Positions 8,156-15,241 are shown, counted from the stretch's first letter. The stretch is 64,000 nt of DNA from Methylorubrum extorquens (GCF_024169925.1 NZ_JALJXF010000001.1:3044001-3108000), one strand, 5' to 3'. Numbers and translations are program-made. The notes: generated by a model from the sequence alone, not told the origin.

Positions 8156-8180
8156 GGAACCCCAGCCGCATGTCGGCGTT
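8156..8180 (+). promoter_or_regulatory. EcfG-type promoter of nepR
   Basis: Plus strand GGAAC (8156-8160), 16-base spacer, CGTT (8177-8180); exact consensus. It lies only 11 bases from the outer edge of the oppositely oriented phyR promoter, and 75 bases upstream of the chosen nepR start. Confidence 0.85.
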
Positions 8181-8254
8181 GCTGCTGCAGCCATGACTCA
8201 TGTCAAGCTGCAAGACAATCGCGGCAGATGTGGCGCCAAGGGGATCTTGAAAGC

Positions 8255-8476
8255 ATGAACGAGGACGAGCCGGCCGGCGCGTTCCCTTCCAGGGACCGGC
8301 CCACTCGAGGGCGTAGCGAGAATGGTTTGAATGACCAGACGCAAAGGCGCATCGGATCCCACCTGCGCACCCTTTACGACTCCGTCGTTCAACAACCGAT
8401 CCCGGATCGTTTTCGGGATCTGATCGCACGCCTGGAAGACGATGCACCCAATCCGGAGGATTCGGCGAGCGCTTGA
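8255..8476 (+). CDS. nepR: Anti-sigma factor NepR
   Basis: Small anti-sigma factor that binds sigma-EcfG in unstressed cells and is titrated by phosphorylated PhyR. The NepR core is clear at the C-terminal side: LNDQTQRRIGSHLRTLYDSV followed by QQPIPDRFRDLIARLED, two helices joined by a Pro-containing turn. The N-terminus is a charged, Pro/Gly-rich tail. I choose ATG 8255 (73 aa) because AAGGGGA lies about 10 bases upstream; an in-frame ATG at 8228 (82 aa) has no ribosome binding site. The gene is divergent from phyR and followed by a terminator rather than ecfG. Confidence 0.92.
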   Translation: MNEDEPAGAFPSRDRPTRGRSENGLNDQTQRRIGSHLRTLYDSVVQQPIPDRFRDLIARLEDDAPNPEDSASA

Positions 8477-8505
8477 GCCGATATCTTTTTACGTCTTGAA
8501 CGGCG

Positions 8506-8539
8506 CGAGCCGCCCCCGCTGCCGGGTGCGGCTCGTTTG
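8506..8539 (+). terminator. Hairpin terminator after nepR
   Basis: An 8-base stem (cgagccgc / gcggctcg) with a GC-rich loop, followed by tttg. It lies between the convergent ends of nepR and the DUF1328 gene and may serve both; the T tract is short. Confidence 0.55.
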
Positions 8540-8555
8540 TCATGGTCGCGAACGG

Positions 8556-8732
8556 CTACAAAGTCGGCGAACGACCGCGCATCAGGCCGATCACGGCCGA
8601 GATCGCGAACAGGACGATCGCAACGAAGAAGACGAGCTTTGCGGCCTCCATGGCCGTACCGGCGATGCCGCCGAAGCCCAGCAGGGCCGCGACGAGGGCA
8701 ACCACCAGGAACGTAACAGCCCAACCGAGCAT
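8556..8732 (-). CDS. DUF1328 small membrane protein
   Basis: A 58-residue, two-helix inner-membrane protein: [20 protein letters not shown], a short Gly/Ala turn ([12 protein letters not shown]), [19 protein letters not shown], and a basic tail. This is the DUF1328 (YtjA-like) pattern; members are often stress-induced but their function is unknown. A strong GAAGGAAG ribosome binding site precedes ATG 8732, and an exact EcfG-type promoter lies upstream, so induction by the general stress response is inferred. Confidence 0.88.
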   Translation of the reverse strand: MLGWAVTFLVVALVAALLGFGGIAGTAMEAAKLVFFVAIVLFAISAVIGLMRGRSPTL

Positions 8733-8790
8733 GTCGAACTTCCTTCTAAAAGAACTGGCGCGGCCCGTGCCGCGTCCTCTTGGAAGCAAT

Positions 8791-8816
8791 AACGCCAAGT
8801 TTTCGTCGCAGGTTCC
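8791..8816 (-). promoter_or_regulatory. EcfG-type promoter of the DUF1328 gene
   Basis: Minus strand GGAAC (8816-8812), 17-base spacer, CGTT (8794-8791); exact consensus, 59 bases before the ATG at 8732. Confidence 0.78.
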
Positions 8817-8878
8817 TTGTACGTTTCCAAGGCTGTGAACACTTTGTTACGGTGGGCCTGCGACCGTGCTACGCCCCT

Positions 8879-8904
8879 GGAACCGACTGGCAAATTCGAC
8901 CGTT
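8879..8904 (+). promoter_or_regulatory. EcfG-type promoter of the 48-residue protein gene
   Basis: Plus strand GGAAC (8879-8883), 17-base spacer, CGTT (8901-8904); exact consensus, 67 bases before the GTG at 8972. Confidence 0.72.
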
Positions 8905-8971
8905 CGTCACCATCTTACCCCTAGACGATCAGACGACACTCAGACTTGATGATGTGAAGGAGGCCTTTGGC

Positions 8972-9118
8972 GTGCCCGCACAGAAAAAGATCCTCGTCCC
9001 CGGTATCGCTCAAGCGAAAGCCGTTCTGGAGGCCGCTGCACGGCTCGTTTCGGCGCTGTCACCCCAACCGGTTCTCCAGCCCATCCCCGTTCGCGTGAAG
9101 TCGGTTCGCCGGCGCTGA
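8972..9118 (+). CDS. Small protein, 48 aa, GTG start, EcfG-type promoter
   Basis: Not recognised. A GTG at 8972 follows a strong GAAGGAGG ribosome binding site 7 bases upstream and encodes a 48-residue basic protein (starting MPAQKKILVPGIAQAK, ending PVRVKSVRRR) with a central amphipathic helix. The frame is also open further upstream, but an exact EcfG promoter at 8879-8904 places the transcript start inside that extension, which favours the short form. A good terminator follows at 9157. Together, promoter, ribosome site and terminator define a complete small transcription unit. Confidence 0.6.
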   Translation: MPAQKKILVPGIAQAKAVLEAAARLVSALSPQPVLQPIPVRVKSVRRR

Positions 9119-9433
9119 CGCGGCCGTTTTTGTTCGGCCCGAATGTGGTCGTCCCAAGCGCTGTCCCACCGGGCAGCGCTTTTTTCATGACATCGAGCCG
9201 TCCACAGATACGATGCCTGCCGATGTGCCGCGCCGTTCGCCAGACGGATCGAAAGAGGCTGGCGTCTCAATGCTTTGCAATTCGGCGCGCCGTGAAAACG
9301 CAGGTGCAGCCATTCCTGCGTGGTTTGCCGACATTGTCCCCTCCTCGAACGGCCGACTAGCTGGATCTCGGGCGAAACGTCCGGTCGGATTCGTCTCCGT
9401 GGCGACCGCGCCGGATCTACGGGGGCGGCAACG
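9119..9433. other. Intergenic region, terminator only
   Basis: 315 bases between the small stress gene and the DUF2865 gene. It holds the terminator at 9157-9185. The remaining ~245 bases show no exact EcfG promoter, no convincing small gene and no clear repeat; several open frames there lack ribosome sites. Confidence 0.4.
9157..9185 (+). terminator. Rho-independent terminator after the 48-residue protein gene
   Basis: Stem agcgctg / cagcgct with a ~9-base loop, followed by six T. It ends the transcript that begins at the EcfG-type promoter at 8879-8904. Confidence 0.85.
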
Positions 9434-10495
9434 ATGGGGTTCGGCAAGCGCGCACCCGGCGCATGGGTGGCCGAGACACGGGTTGCCGAGACACGGGCGG
9501 CCAAGAGCGGTACCGGCGCAGCACGAGTGCGCCCGCGGCGCAGCCTCGTCGCCACCGCGCTCGTAGGTCTGCTGATCGGCTTCGGGATGATGAGCGCGAC
9601 GACGAGGGTGCGTGCCTCGGAGCGCGGCCTGCTCAACGGGCTGTTCGAGACGATCTTCGGGGCGGCAAGCCCCGCGCCCGCAACGATCGCGAAGCCAGCC
9701 CCGAGGGCACCCCGGCGCTACGCGTCCCTCCCCGACATGCGGCGCGTTGCCGGACATCGCTTCGTGCAACGAACGCGGCGCCTCGATATGCGTTCGACGC
9801 CCATTCGCGCCCGAGCAAGGGTGGAGTCTCCGGCCTCCTTCGCTGCCGGAACGCGGACCGTCTGCATGCGCCGGTGCGACGGGTACATCTTCCCCCTCGG
9901 CCACCTGCATGCGCGGGCCGACCTCCCTGTTCATGCGGTGGCCTGCGCTGCGGCCTGTCCCAATTCACCGACCGAATTGTTCACCCTAGCGCCGGGGCGG
10001 GGCGAACTCGAGCAGTCCGTTGCCCTCGACGGCCGACCCTATCTGCGCGCCTCAACTGCCAACCTCTACCGCCGCACCCGCGTCGAGAACTGCTCCTGTC
10101 AGCCGCCGGGCGCCGTGGGCCTGTTGATGCCGTTGACCGAGGACCGAACGCTGCGTCCGGGCGACGTCGTCGCGTCGGAGGAGGGAGCGGATCTCGTCGC
10201 GGGCCTCTCGCGCACGGGGCCGGCGCTCGTCGATTACCGCGTCGCCGCGTTGAGCCGGCAGCATCGCAACGCCATCGAGGATCGCGTCGGCGCCATGCGT
10301 CGCGATGCGGCGACCGCTGCGTTCCGTGAAGCTCTGCGGGCGAAGGGGAACGGCTCGCGACGCCTGCAGGTCGCCGAGGCGCAGATCCTGATCCTGCCGA
10401 CCGCCGGGGCTTCCTTCGGTTTCGCGCCGGTCGTTTCGCGCGGCGAAGGGTTCGGGGCGGTTCGCGTCGTGTCACCCTCACCCTTCGGGCATTGA
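9434..10495 (+). CDS. DUF2865-type exported protein
   Basis: A 353-residue protein with a long basic N-terminus, a hydrophobic segment about residues 38-58 (LVATALVGLLIGFGMMSAT) acting as signal or anchor, then a DUF2865-like core: VCMRRCDGYIFPLGHLHARA, with further cysteines at CAAACPN and CSCQ. DUF2865 proteins are periplasmic, rhizobial-order proteins of unknown function. ATG 9434 is used; an in-frame upstream ATG (9320) would add residues before the basic tail without a ribosome site. The last ~60 residues are a low-complexity tail. Confidence 0.75.
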   Translation: MGFGKRAPGAWVAETRVAETRAAKSGTGAARVRPRRSLVATALVGLLIGFGMMSATTRVRASERGLLNGLFETIFGAASPAPATIAKPAPRAPRRYASLPDMRRVAGHRFVQRTRRLDMRSTPIRARARVESPASFAAGTRTVCMRRCDGYIFPLGHLHARADLPVHAVACAAACPNSPTELFTLAPGRGELEQSVALDGRPYLRASTANLYRRTRVENCSCQPPGAVGLLMPLTEDRTLRPGDVVASEEGADLVAGLSRTGPALVDYRVAALSRQHRNAIEDRVGAMRRDAATAAFREALRAKGNGSRRLQVAEAQILILPTAGASFGFAPVVSRGEGFGAVRVVSPSPFGH

Positions 10496-10602
10496 TCGTT
10501 CGGCCCCACGAACGCGGCCCCACGAACTCTTCCCCACGAGTTGGCGAAAGCGCCGGGCTGTCGTAGGCGGGCGTCACCCTCGTCGCATCGAAGCCGTCGT
10601 CT

Positions 10603-11535
10603 ATGAGTGAATCGTCCGCGGACGCGCAGGCCCCCTCCCCCGGTTTCGAGAGCACTCTGCCCGCCGCGGGGCAAACGGAGGCGCTGAGCCCCCTCGTGCG
10701 GCGGCGGATCTGCCCCAATGGCGGCCCATTCACCGCGAGCGGCACCTGCTCCTACATCGTCGGACGCGGCCGGGTCGCGGTGATCGATCCGGGGCCGGCG
10801 GATGCCGGGCATGTCGAGGGGGTGTTGGCCTCGCTCGACGGCGAGGAGGTGGCGGCCATCGTCGTCACCCACACCCACCGCGACCATTCTCCGGGTGCGC
10901 GTCTCCTGCAGGCGCAGACCGGCGCACCGATCATCGGCTGCGGTCCGCACCGGGCCGCACGGCAACTCGCTGAGAACGAGCTGCCCATCCTCGATGCCAG
11001 CGCCGACCGCGACCATCGGCCCGACTGGGAATTGGCGGACGGCGAGAGCCTGGCCGGCGAGGGCTGGACGCTGACCGCCGTCGCCACGCCCGGCCACACC
11101 ATGAACCACCTCGCCTTCGCTCTGCCGGAGGAGAACGTGCTGTTCTCCGGCGATCACGTCATGGCGTGGTCGACCTCGATCGTTGCGCCGCCCGACGGGT
11201 CGATGCGGGCCTACATGGTATCGCTGGAGCGGCTGCGGGAGCGGGGCGAGACGCTGTACTGGCCGGGCCATGGCGGGCCCGTGCGCGATCCGCGCCGCTT
11301 CGTGCGCGGCCTCGCCGCTCACCGCCGCCAACGGGAGGCAGCGATCCGCGCCCGGCTGGCCGCGGGCGATCACGACATCGCGACCATCGTCGGCACCGTC
11401 TATCAGGGGCTCGCCCCGCATCTGCGGGGTGCGGCGGCCCTCTCGGTCTTTGCCCATCTCGAGGATCTGGTGGAGCGGGGCCTCGCGGTCACCGAGGGCC
11501 CGCCCCTGCTTGGGGGAGCGTTCCGCCCCGCCTGA
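10603..11535 (+). CDS. Metallo-beta-lactamase fold hydrolase
   Basis: A 310-residue MBL-fold hydrolase. The metal-binding motif THTHRDH is at residues 89-95, followed by the downstream ligands in TPGHTMNHL and the FSGDHVMAW motif. A C-terminal winged-helix-like segment (YQGLAPHLRGAAALSVFAHL) matches the LACTB2-type subgroup. The substrate is unknown; thioester or RNA hydrolysis occurs in relatives. The stop codon is followed within 2 bases by a copy of an interspersed inverted repeat. Confidence 0.87.
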   Translation: MSESSADAQAPSPGFESTLPAAGQTEALSPLVRRRICPNGGPFTASGTCSYIVGRGRVAVIDPGPADAGHVEGVLASLDGEEVAAIVVTHTHRDHSPGARLLQAQTGAPIIGCGPHRAARQLAENELPILDASADRDHRPDWELADGESLAGEGWTLTAVATPGHTMNHLAFALPEENVLFSGDHVMAWSTSIVAPPDGSMRAYMVSLERLRERGETLYWPGHGGPVRDPRRFVRGLAAHRRQREAAIRARLAAGDHDIATIVGTVYQGLAPHLRGAAALSVFAHLEDLVERGLAVTEGPPLLGGAFRPA

Positions 11536-11536
11536 A

Positions 11537-11631
11537 GCATTGTCTTGGATATCGGATCCAGGACGATGCTTTCGTCCCTTGGTGTTGCATCGTCTTTTCC
11601 GAAAGCCGGAGGCCACCTTTCGGGATAATGC
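11537..11631. repeat. Interspersed two-part inverted repeat, copy A
   Basis: Part 1 (11537-11569) is a 14-base inverted repeat with two G/T-type mismatches around atcgg, containing the core ggatatcggatcc. Part 2 (11587-11631) begins gcatcgtc, contains ccgaaagccggaggcc and ctttcggg, and ends aatgc. Related copies lie at about 41.5, 51.5 and 63.1 kb. It sits between the convergent MBL-fold and DUF1499 genes. Confidence 0.85.
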
Positions 11632-11655
11632 GCTAAGCCCGGATTCTTCGAGCCG

Positions 11656-12435
11656 TTATTTCAGGGCGATGGCGAGGTTGGCGACCTCGTCCAGATAGGA
11701 GCGGATGCGGTCGGCATTGTCGCCGAAGTCGCGGTCGCCGAGCCGGGAGGCCGAGCGCACGTCGATGCGCGCGCCGTCGGCCCGCGGATGCACCCGCACG
11801 GTGATGTCGGCGGGTAGGTTCAGGATCCGGGTATGGGCCACCGCCTCGATGCGGCCGTTGCCGACCCGCCCGCCGGGCCGGATCGCCTCGACGATCTGCC
11901 ACTTCCGGTTCACCGCCGCCTTGCGGGCCAGCTCGAAGGCTTCATCGGCCTCCACGTCGAGGGTGAGCGGTGCAATCTGCGGATAGGCCGTTCGCTGCGC
12001 CTCTCGGGCCGCCGGTCCGGGTTCTGCCGGGTAGCGGCCGTCCCGGGCGGCGAAGGCAAGGCGCGAGCGTGAGAAGGCGGGCGGGCGATCGGTATCCGTC
12101 GTCACATCGGTCAATGCCGGCAAGCGCACGCCCTTGAGCGCGGCATAGGCCGGATAGGCCAGAACGAGGCTCGCAACGAATAGCCCGCCGACGGCGGCGC
12201 CGAGCCCGCCCGCGCCCTCCCGCCAGACCCGCGCCATCGCGAACAGGGCCAGTGCCACCGCGATGACGGAGAGCGCGACGCCGCCCCCCAGCACGGCAAG
12301 GGCCGCTGACGGTTCCGCCGACGGGCTGCGCACGATCAGCACCGCCATCGCGGTCACGATCAAGGAGAACAAGGCGAGCGTTCGCGCGTAGCGGCCGGCC
12401 CGGGTCACCGGTTCATCGAGAAGCTGACGGCGCAT
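11656..12435 (-). CDS. DUF1499 domain membrane protein
   Basis: A 259-residue protein with three hydrophobic segments in the N-terminal 110 residues (about 19-37, 45-67 and 77-98) and a C-terminal DUF1499 domain (about 150-259) containing RKWQIVEAIRPGGRVGNGRI and RVHPRADGARIDVRSASR. DUF1499 is widespread and uncharacterised. ATG 12435 gives a short cytoplasmic N-terminus. The gene is divergent from the MarR regulator. Confidence 0.85.
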   Translation of the reverse strand: MRRQLLDEPVTRAGRYARTLALFSLIVTAMAVLIVRSPSAEPSAALAVLGGGVALSVIAVALALFAMARVWREGAGGLGAAVGGLFVASLVLAYPAYAALKGVRLPALTDVTTDTDRPPAFSRSRLAFAARDGRYPAEPGPAAREAQRTAYPQIAPLTLDVEADEAFELARKAAVNRKWQIVEAIRPGGRVGNGRIEAVAHTRILNLPADITVRVHPRADGARIDVRSASRLGDRDFGDNADRIRSYLDEVANLAIALK

Positions 12436-12559
12436 GGCCCCGGAGACGAATGAGGAAGAGAAGAAGACGAGGATAACCCGACCGGCAGTCTACAGGCTGG
12501 GGGTGGGGCGCGCCACTCGGCTGTCCGGGATGCATCCCTCTGCTACAAGCTGGACGGAC

Positions 12560-13033
12560 ATGTCCGAGCGTCAAGACCGCCCCGTATCGAACACCGAACC
12601 CGTCGATCCGCTCCGGGTCTGGTTTAGGTTCATCCGTCTCAGCCGGCGGGTCACCGCAGCGGTCGCGACGGAGTTGCGGGAACTCGGTCTGTCGATCCCG
12701 CAATTCGATGTGCTGTCGACGTTGAGCGAGCGTGAGGGGCTGACGCAGCAGGAGTTGGCGGCCCGGCTCTACGTCACGAAGGGCAACGTCTCCGGCCTCA
12801 TCGACCGCCTTGTCGAGGCCGGTCTCGTGGAGCGTCGCCCGATCCCCGGTGATCGCCGATCCCACGCACTTCATCTCACGGAGGCCGGCGCACGAGTGGC
12901 TGCTCGCGGGATCGCGGCGCAGGCTGACTATGTCGCACGCACCCTGGGCCGGCTCGACGAAGCCGATCTCCGCATGTTCGAAGATCTGGTCGTCAAATGG
13001 CGTGAACTGGCTCGCTCGGACGCCGCGCTCTAA
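12560..13033 (+). CDS. MarR family transcriptional regulator
   Basis: A 157-residue winged-helix regulator. The HTH and wing read LSTLSEREGLTQQELAARLY, VTKGNVSGLIDRLVEAGLVE, then RRPIPGDRRSHALHLTEAG, whose DRR is the wing signature of MarR. Helices at either end form the dimer interface. ATG 12560 gives a family-typical N-terminus; an in-frame ATG at 12434 would overlap the start of the divergent DUF1499 gene. The divergent layout makes the DUF1499 gene a candidate target. Confidence 0.88.
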   Translation: MSERQDRPVSNTEPVDPLRVWFRFIRLSRRVTAAVATELRELGLSIPQFDVLSTLSEREGLTQQELAARLYVTKGNVSGLIDRLVEAGLVERRPIPGDRRSHALHLTEAGARVAARGIAAQADYVARTLGRLDEADLRMFEDLVVKWRELARSDAAL

Positions 13034-13051
13034 AGGTCCGCTCATAGCTCC

Positions 13052-13078
13052 AAAAAAACAGACGCCCTCGGCGCCTGT
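13052..13078 (-). terminator. Terminator of the KGG-repeat gene
   Basis: Stem acag-cgcc / ggcg-ctgt with a three-base loop, followed on the minus strand by a run of seven T. It lies about 80 bases after the KGG-gene stop and 19 bases after the convergent MarR gene. Confidence 0.75.
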
Positions 13079-13157
13079 CGAATGGAATTATATTTCTTGT
13101 TTCAGGAAGGCTGGGCGGTCGGGCACGAAACTCGCGCCCGTCACCGCCGCAGCCGGA

Positions 13158-13346
13158 TTAAGCCTCGCCCGTGCGGCCGGTCGATTGACCACCCTTGCGG
13201 CCAGCCGAAGAGGCCAGTTCACGATCCTGCGAGAACGACCGCTTATCCGCCGGGACGGAACGACCGCCCTTACTAGCGATCTCGCGCTGCCGTTCGATAT
13301 TCATGGAAGCGAAACCTCGCTTCGAGGTGGAATTACCAGATGCCAT
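13158..13346 (-). CDS. KGG-repeat stress-type protein
   Basis: A 62-residue, very hydrophilic protein with two copies of the KGG stress motif: IASKGGRSVPADKRSFS and SAGRKGGQSTGRTG, preceded by GFASMNIERQREI. This is the stress-induced KGG repeat family (as in GsiB-type proteins), probably intrinsically disordered. The ATG at 13346 follows GAGGAGG; an in-frame TTG directly before it is possible. A near-consensus EcfG promoter lies upstream. Confidence 0.88.
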   Translation of the reverse strand: MASGNSTSKRGFASMNIERQREIASKGGRSVPADKRSFSQDRELASSAGRKGGQSTGRTGEA

Positions 13347-13382
13347 CAACGCCTCCTCAGGCTAACTCTTCACACCCTTCTC

Positions 13383-13407
13383 AACCTTCATCCCAATCGA
13401 TTGTTCC
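13383..13407 (-). promoter_or_regulatory. Candidate EcfG-type promoter of the KGG gene (one mismatch)
   Basis: Minus strand GGAAC (13407-13403), 16-base spacer, GGTT (13386-13383) instead of CGTT. The -10 is 37 bases upstream of the ATG. One mismatch makes it weaker evidence than the exact sites; the known stress association of KGG proteins supports it. Confidence 0.4.
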
Positions 13408-13536
13408 TTGGCTGTATCGACCGCCGGGTCCGGGGAAACCCCTGTCTCATCCACACGTTAGCGCCGCACACGCCAACGAACTGCGCGGACTTGTGAACGC
13501 GTCTCCACAGGCCATCCACAGCCGACAGGAACCGGG

Positions 13537-13767
13537 ATGACGAACAGATATATGGTAAAGCCTTCGCTTGCAGCCAAGGCTGACCCGGCCTCGAGAGGCG
13601 CGGTTGCCCCCGAGCCGAATAGGACGCCACTGCCAGCCATGCCGGCCCCAGAAGACAGTCCGACGCCCAAGACGCACGAGGAGCCCATGGATTCGCCGCA
13701 GCCGAATGCGAGCGCGAAGCGCGAGAAGCCGGGTCCCGGCGAGATCGGACTCTCGACCCGGCGTTGA
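13537..13767 (+). CDS. Pro-rich hypothetical protein, 76 aa
   Basis: Not recognised. A hydrophilic, Pro/Ser/Glu-rich 76-residue product that looks disordered throughout. ATG 13537 follows ACAGGAACCGGG, an acceptable ribosome site. No domain or membrane segment. It lies 190 bases from the divergent KGG gene. Real coding is plausible but not proven. Confidence 0.45.
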   Translation: MTNRYMVKPSLAAKADPASRGAVAPEPNRTPLPAMPAPEDSPTPKTHEEPMDSPQPNASAKREKPGPGEIGLSTRR

Positions 13768-13941
13768 TCGGTGCTTGCGGCATTATGTTGCCGTTCGCGT
13801 GAGCCGATTAGGCGGTCGTGTCGGATCTCATTTTCAAGGACGTCAGCAAGCAAGCGAACCGCGACTTTGACACGGTTCGCAGGTGCGTCTACCCGCGGCC
13901 CTTTCCGCCTGCCGCCCAGGGGGGCGCATCGGAGTAAGTCC

Positions 13942-14391
13942 ATGACCCTCGATACCGAGGTGATGTCCCTGCGGCAGGTGCCGTTGTTCCGCGAGGTGGA
14001 GCCGTCCCGCCTCAAGCTTCTCGCTTTCACCAGCGAGCGGGTGCATTTCGAGGCGGGACAGGCCTTCTTCGCGCGCGGTGAGGCGGCGGACGCGGCCTAT
14101 CTCATCCTCGAAGGATCGGCGGCGGTGTCGATCGATGGCCCGTTTGGCCCGGTCCGTCTCGCCCTGCTCGGCCCCAACGCTCTCGTCGGCGAGATGGGCA
14201 TCCTGGCCGATCAGCCGCGCTCGGCGACCGTCACCGCAGACATTGCGACGACGGCGCTGCGGATCGACCGCGACGTCTTCATCGAATTGCTCGCGCAGTT
14301 TCCGCAGATCAGCATCGCCGTCATGCGCGAACTCGCCCTGCGTCTGGAGCAGACCAATCAGCGCCTGGCCGAGCGTGTCGGCAACGCTTGA
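13942..14391 (+). CDS. Stand-alone cyclic-nucleotide-binding domain protein
   Basis: 149 residues consisting of a single CAP-ED/cNMP-binding domain: VPLFREVEPSRLKLLAF, FARGEAADAAYLILEGSAAV, then the phosphate-binding cassette VGEMGILADQPRSATVTA and a terminal C-helix. There is no DNA-binding helix-turn-helix, kinase or channel part, so it is not a CRP-type transcription factor by itself. The conserved G-E-x-G/A-x5-R-S/T pattern of the cassette is present (GEMGILADQPRSAT), so nucleotide binding is possible. Start ATG 13942 is preceded by GGAG at about 9 bases. Confidence 0.88.
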   Translation: MTLDTEVMSLRQVPLFREVEPSRLKLLAFTSERVHFEAGQAFFARGEAADAAYLILEGSAAVSIDGPFGPVRLALLGPNALVGEMGILADQPRSATVTADIATTALRIDRDVFIELLAQFPQISIAVMRELALRLEQTNQRLAERVGNA

Positions 14392-14448
14392 GCTAATCGA
14401 AGACCTGAGCGTCCGACGCCGCTTTCTGAAAGTGAGCGACGCGGACGC

Positions 14449-14709
14449 TCAGCGATACTTCCAGCCCCACTGGCCGTAGATCGGATAACCCCGTCGGCGC
14501 GCCTCGTATTCGGCGCCCGGATCGTTCGGCCGGTAGCCGTTGCGATAGGCATAGGGGCTCGGCTCGATATAGCCGGGATTCTGGAGTTCCTGACGCAGGT
14601 AGCCGTCGCCCTCGCCCGATGACCCGCCACCGGAGCCGAAGGCCCAGACCGGACCGGCTGGTAGGATCGCTGCGGACAGAGCCAGCGTCGTGATCGTCAG
14701 GCGTCGCAT
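14449..14709 (-). CDS. Small exported hypothetical protein, 86 aa
   Basis: Not recognised. A Sec signal peptide (MRRLTITTLALSAAILPAG, cleavage near VWA-FGS) is followed by a Gly/Ser stretch and a Tyr-rich mature part (YLRQELQNPGYIEPSPYAYR) ending in GQWGWKYR. GGAG lies about 8 bases before ATG 14709. Likely periplasmic. A GCAAC-N17-CGTT sequence upstream is one mismatch from an EcfG promoter and is not counted as evidence. Confidence 0.65.
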   Translation of the reverse strand: MRRLTITTLALSAAILPAGPVWAFGSGGGSSGEGDGYLRQELQNPGYIEPSPYAYRNGYRPNDPGAEYEARRRGYPIYGQWGWKYR

Positions 14710-14791
14710 CGCTCGCTCCATCGTCCCTCGCCGCCCCTCACCATCGGTCAACGATCGGCCGTCATCGCCGGTTGCGCCATCCGCGGTGCAT

Positions 14792-15241
14792 TCACGGTGT
14801 CGGATAGGTGATGAACTCCATGAGCGAGCCGTCCGGATCACGGAAGTAGACGCTCACGCCTTGCCCCGCCGCGCCGTTGCGCTCCACCGGCCCGAGTTCG
14901 ACCGCTACGCCGTGGGCTGCGAGATGTGCCATCGCGTCCTCAATCGAGCCCGACCAGCGGAAGCACAGATCGCTGCCTCCGGGCATCACCGGCTCGCGCG
15001 CCCGCGGTGACCCGATTTGACCGGGGCCGTGCACATTGAGCTGCACCCCACCAAACCGGAACGCGACCCCTTTGCCGATCGGGATCACCTCGGCCCGCAA
15101 CACGTCCCGGTAGAAGGCCGTCGAGCGCTCCCAGTCGGAGACGTGGATCACGCAATGGTCGAGGTGGATCGCCGGCGCCAGTGATGCGACGTCGGTGCCT
15201 GCTTCTACAACGAGTTCGGTCACAGTCTCGGTCTCGGGCAT
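14792..15241 (-). CDS. VOC (glyoxalase/dioxygenase) family protein
   Basis: A 149-residue vicinal oxygen chelate protein built of paired beta-alpha-beta-beta-beta units: LDHCVIHVSDWERSTAFYRD in the first half and GVSVYFRDPDGSLMEFITYP in the second. Candidate metal ligands are H in LDHCVIHV and E in LMEFI, plus H in NVHG. VOC members include glyoxalases, extradiol dioxygenases and fosfomycin-resistance enzymes; which applies here is unknown. ATG 15241 removes an Arg-rich extension. Confidence 0.85.
   Translation of the reverse strand: MPETETVTELVVEAGTDVASLAPAIHLDHCVIHVSDWERSTAFYRDVLRAEVIPIGKGVAFRFGGVQLNVHGPGQIGSPRAREPVMPGGSDLCFRWSGSIEDAMAHLAAHGVAVELGPVERNGAAGQGVSVYFRDPDGSLMEFITYPTP

Noticed and set aside
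10234..11616. A 460-codon minus-strand frame across the MBL-fold gene
   Set aside because: The plus strand encodes a clear metal-binding hydrolase with intact motifs; this frame is its shadow.
14750..14775. GCAAC-N17-CGTT (minus strand) upstream of the 86-residue exported protein
   Set aside because: One mismatch in the -35 and no supporting context.
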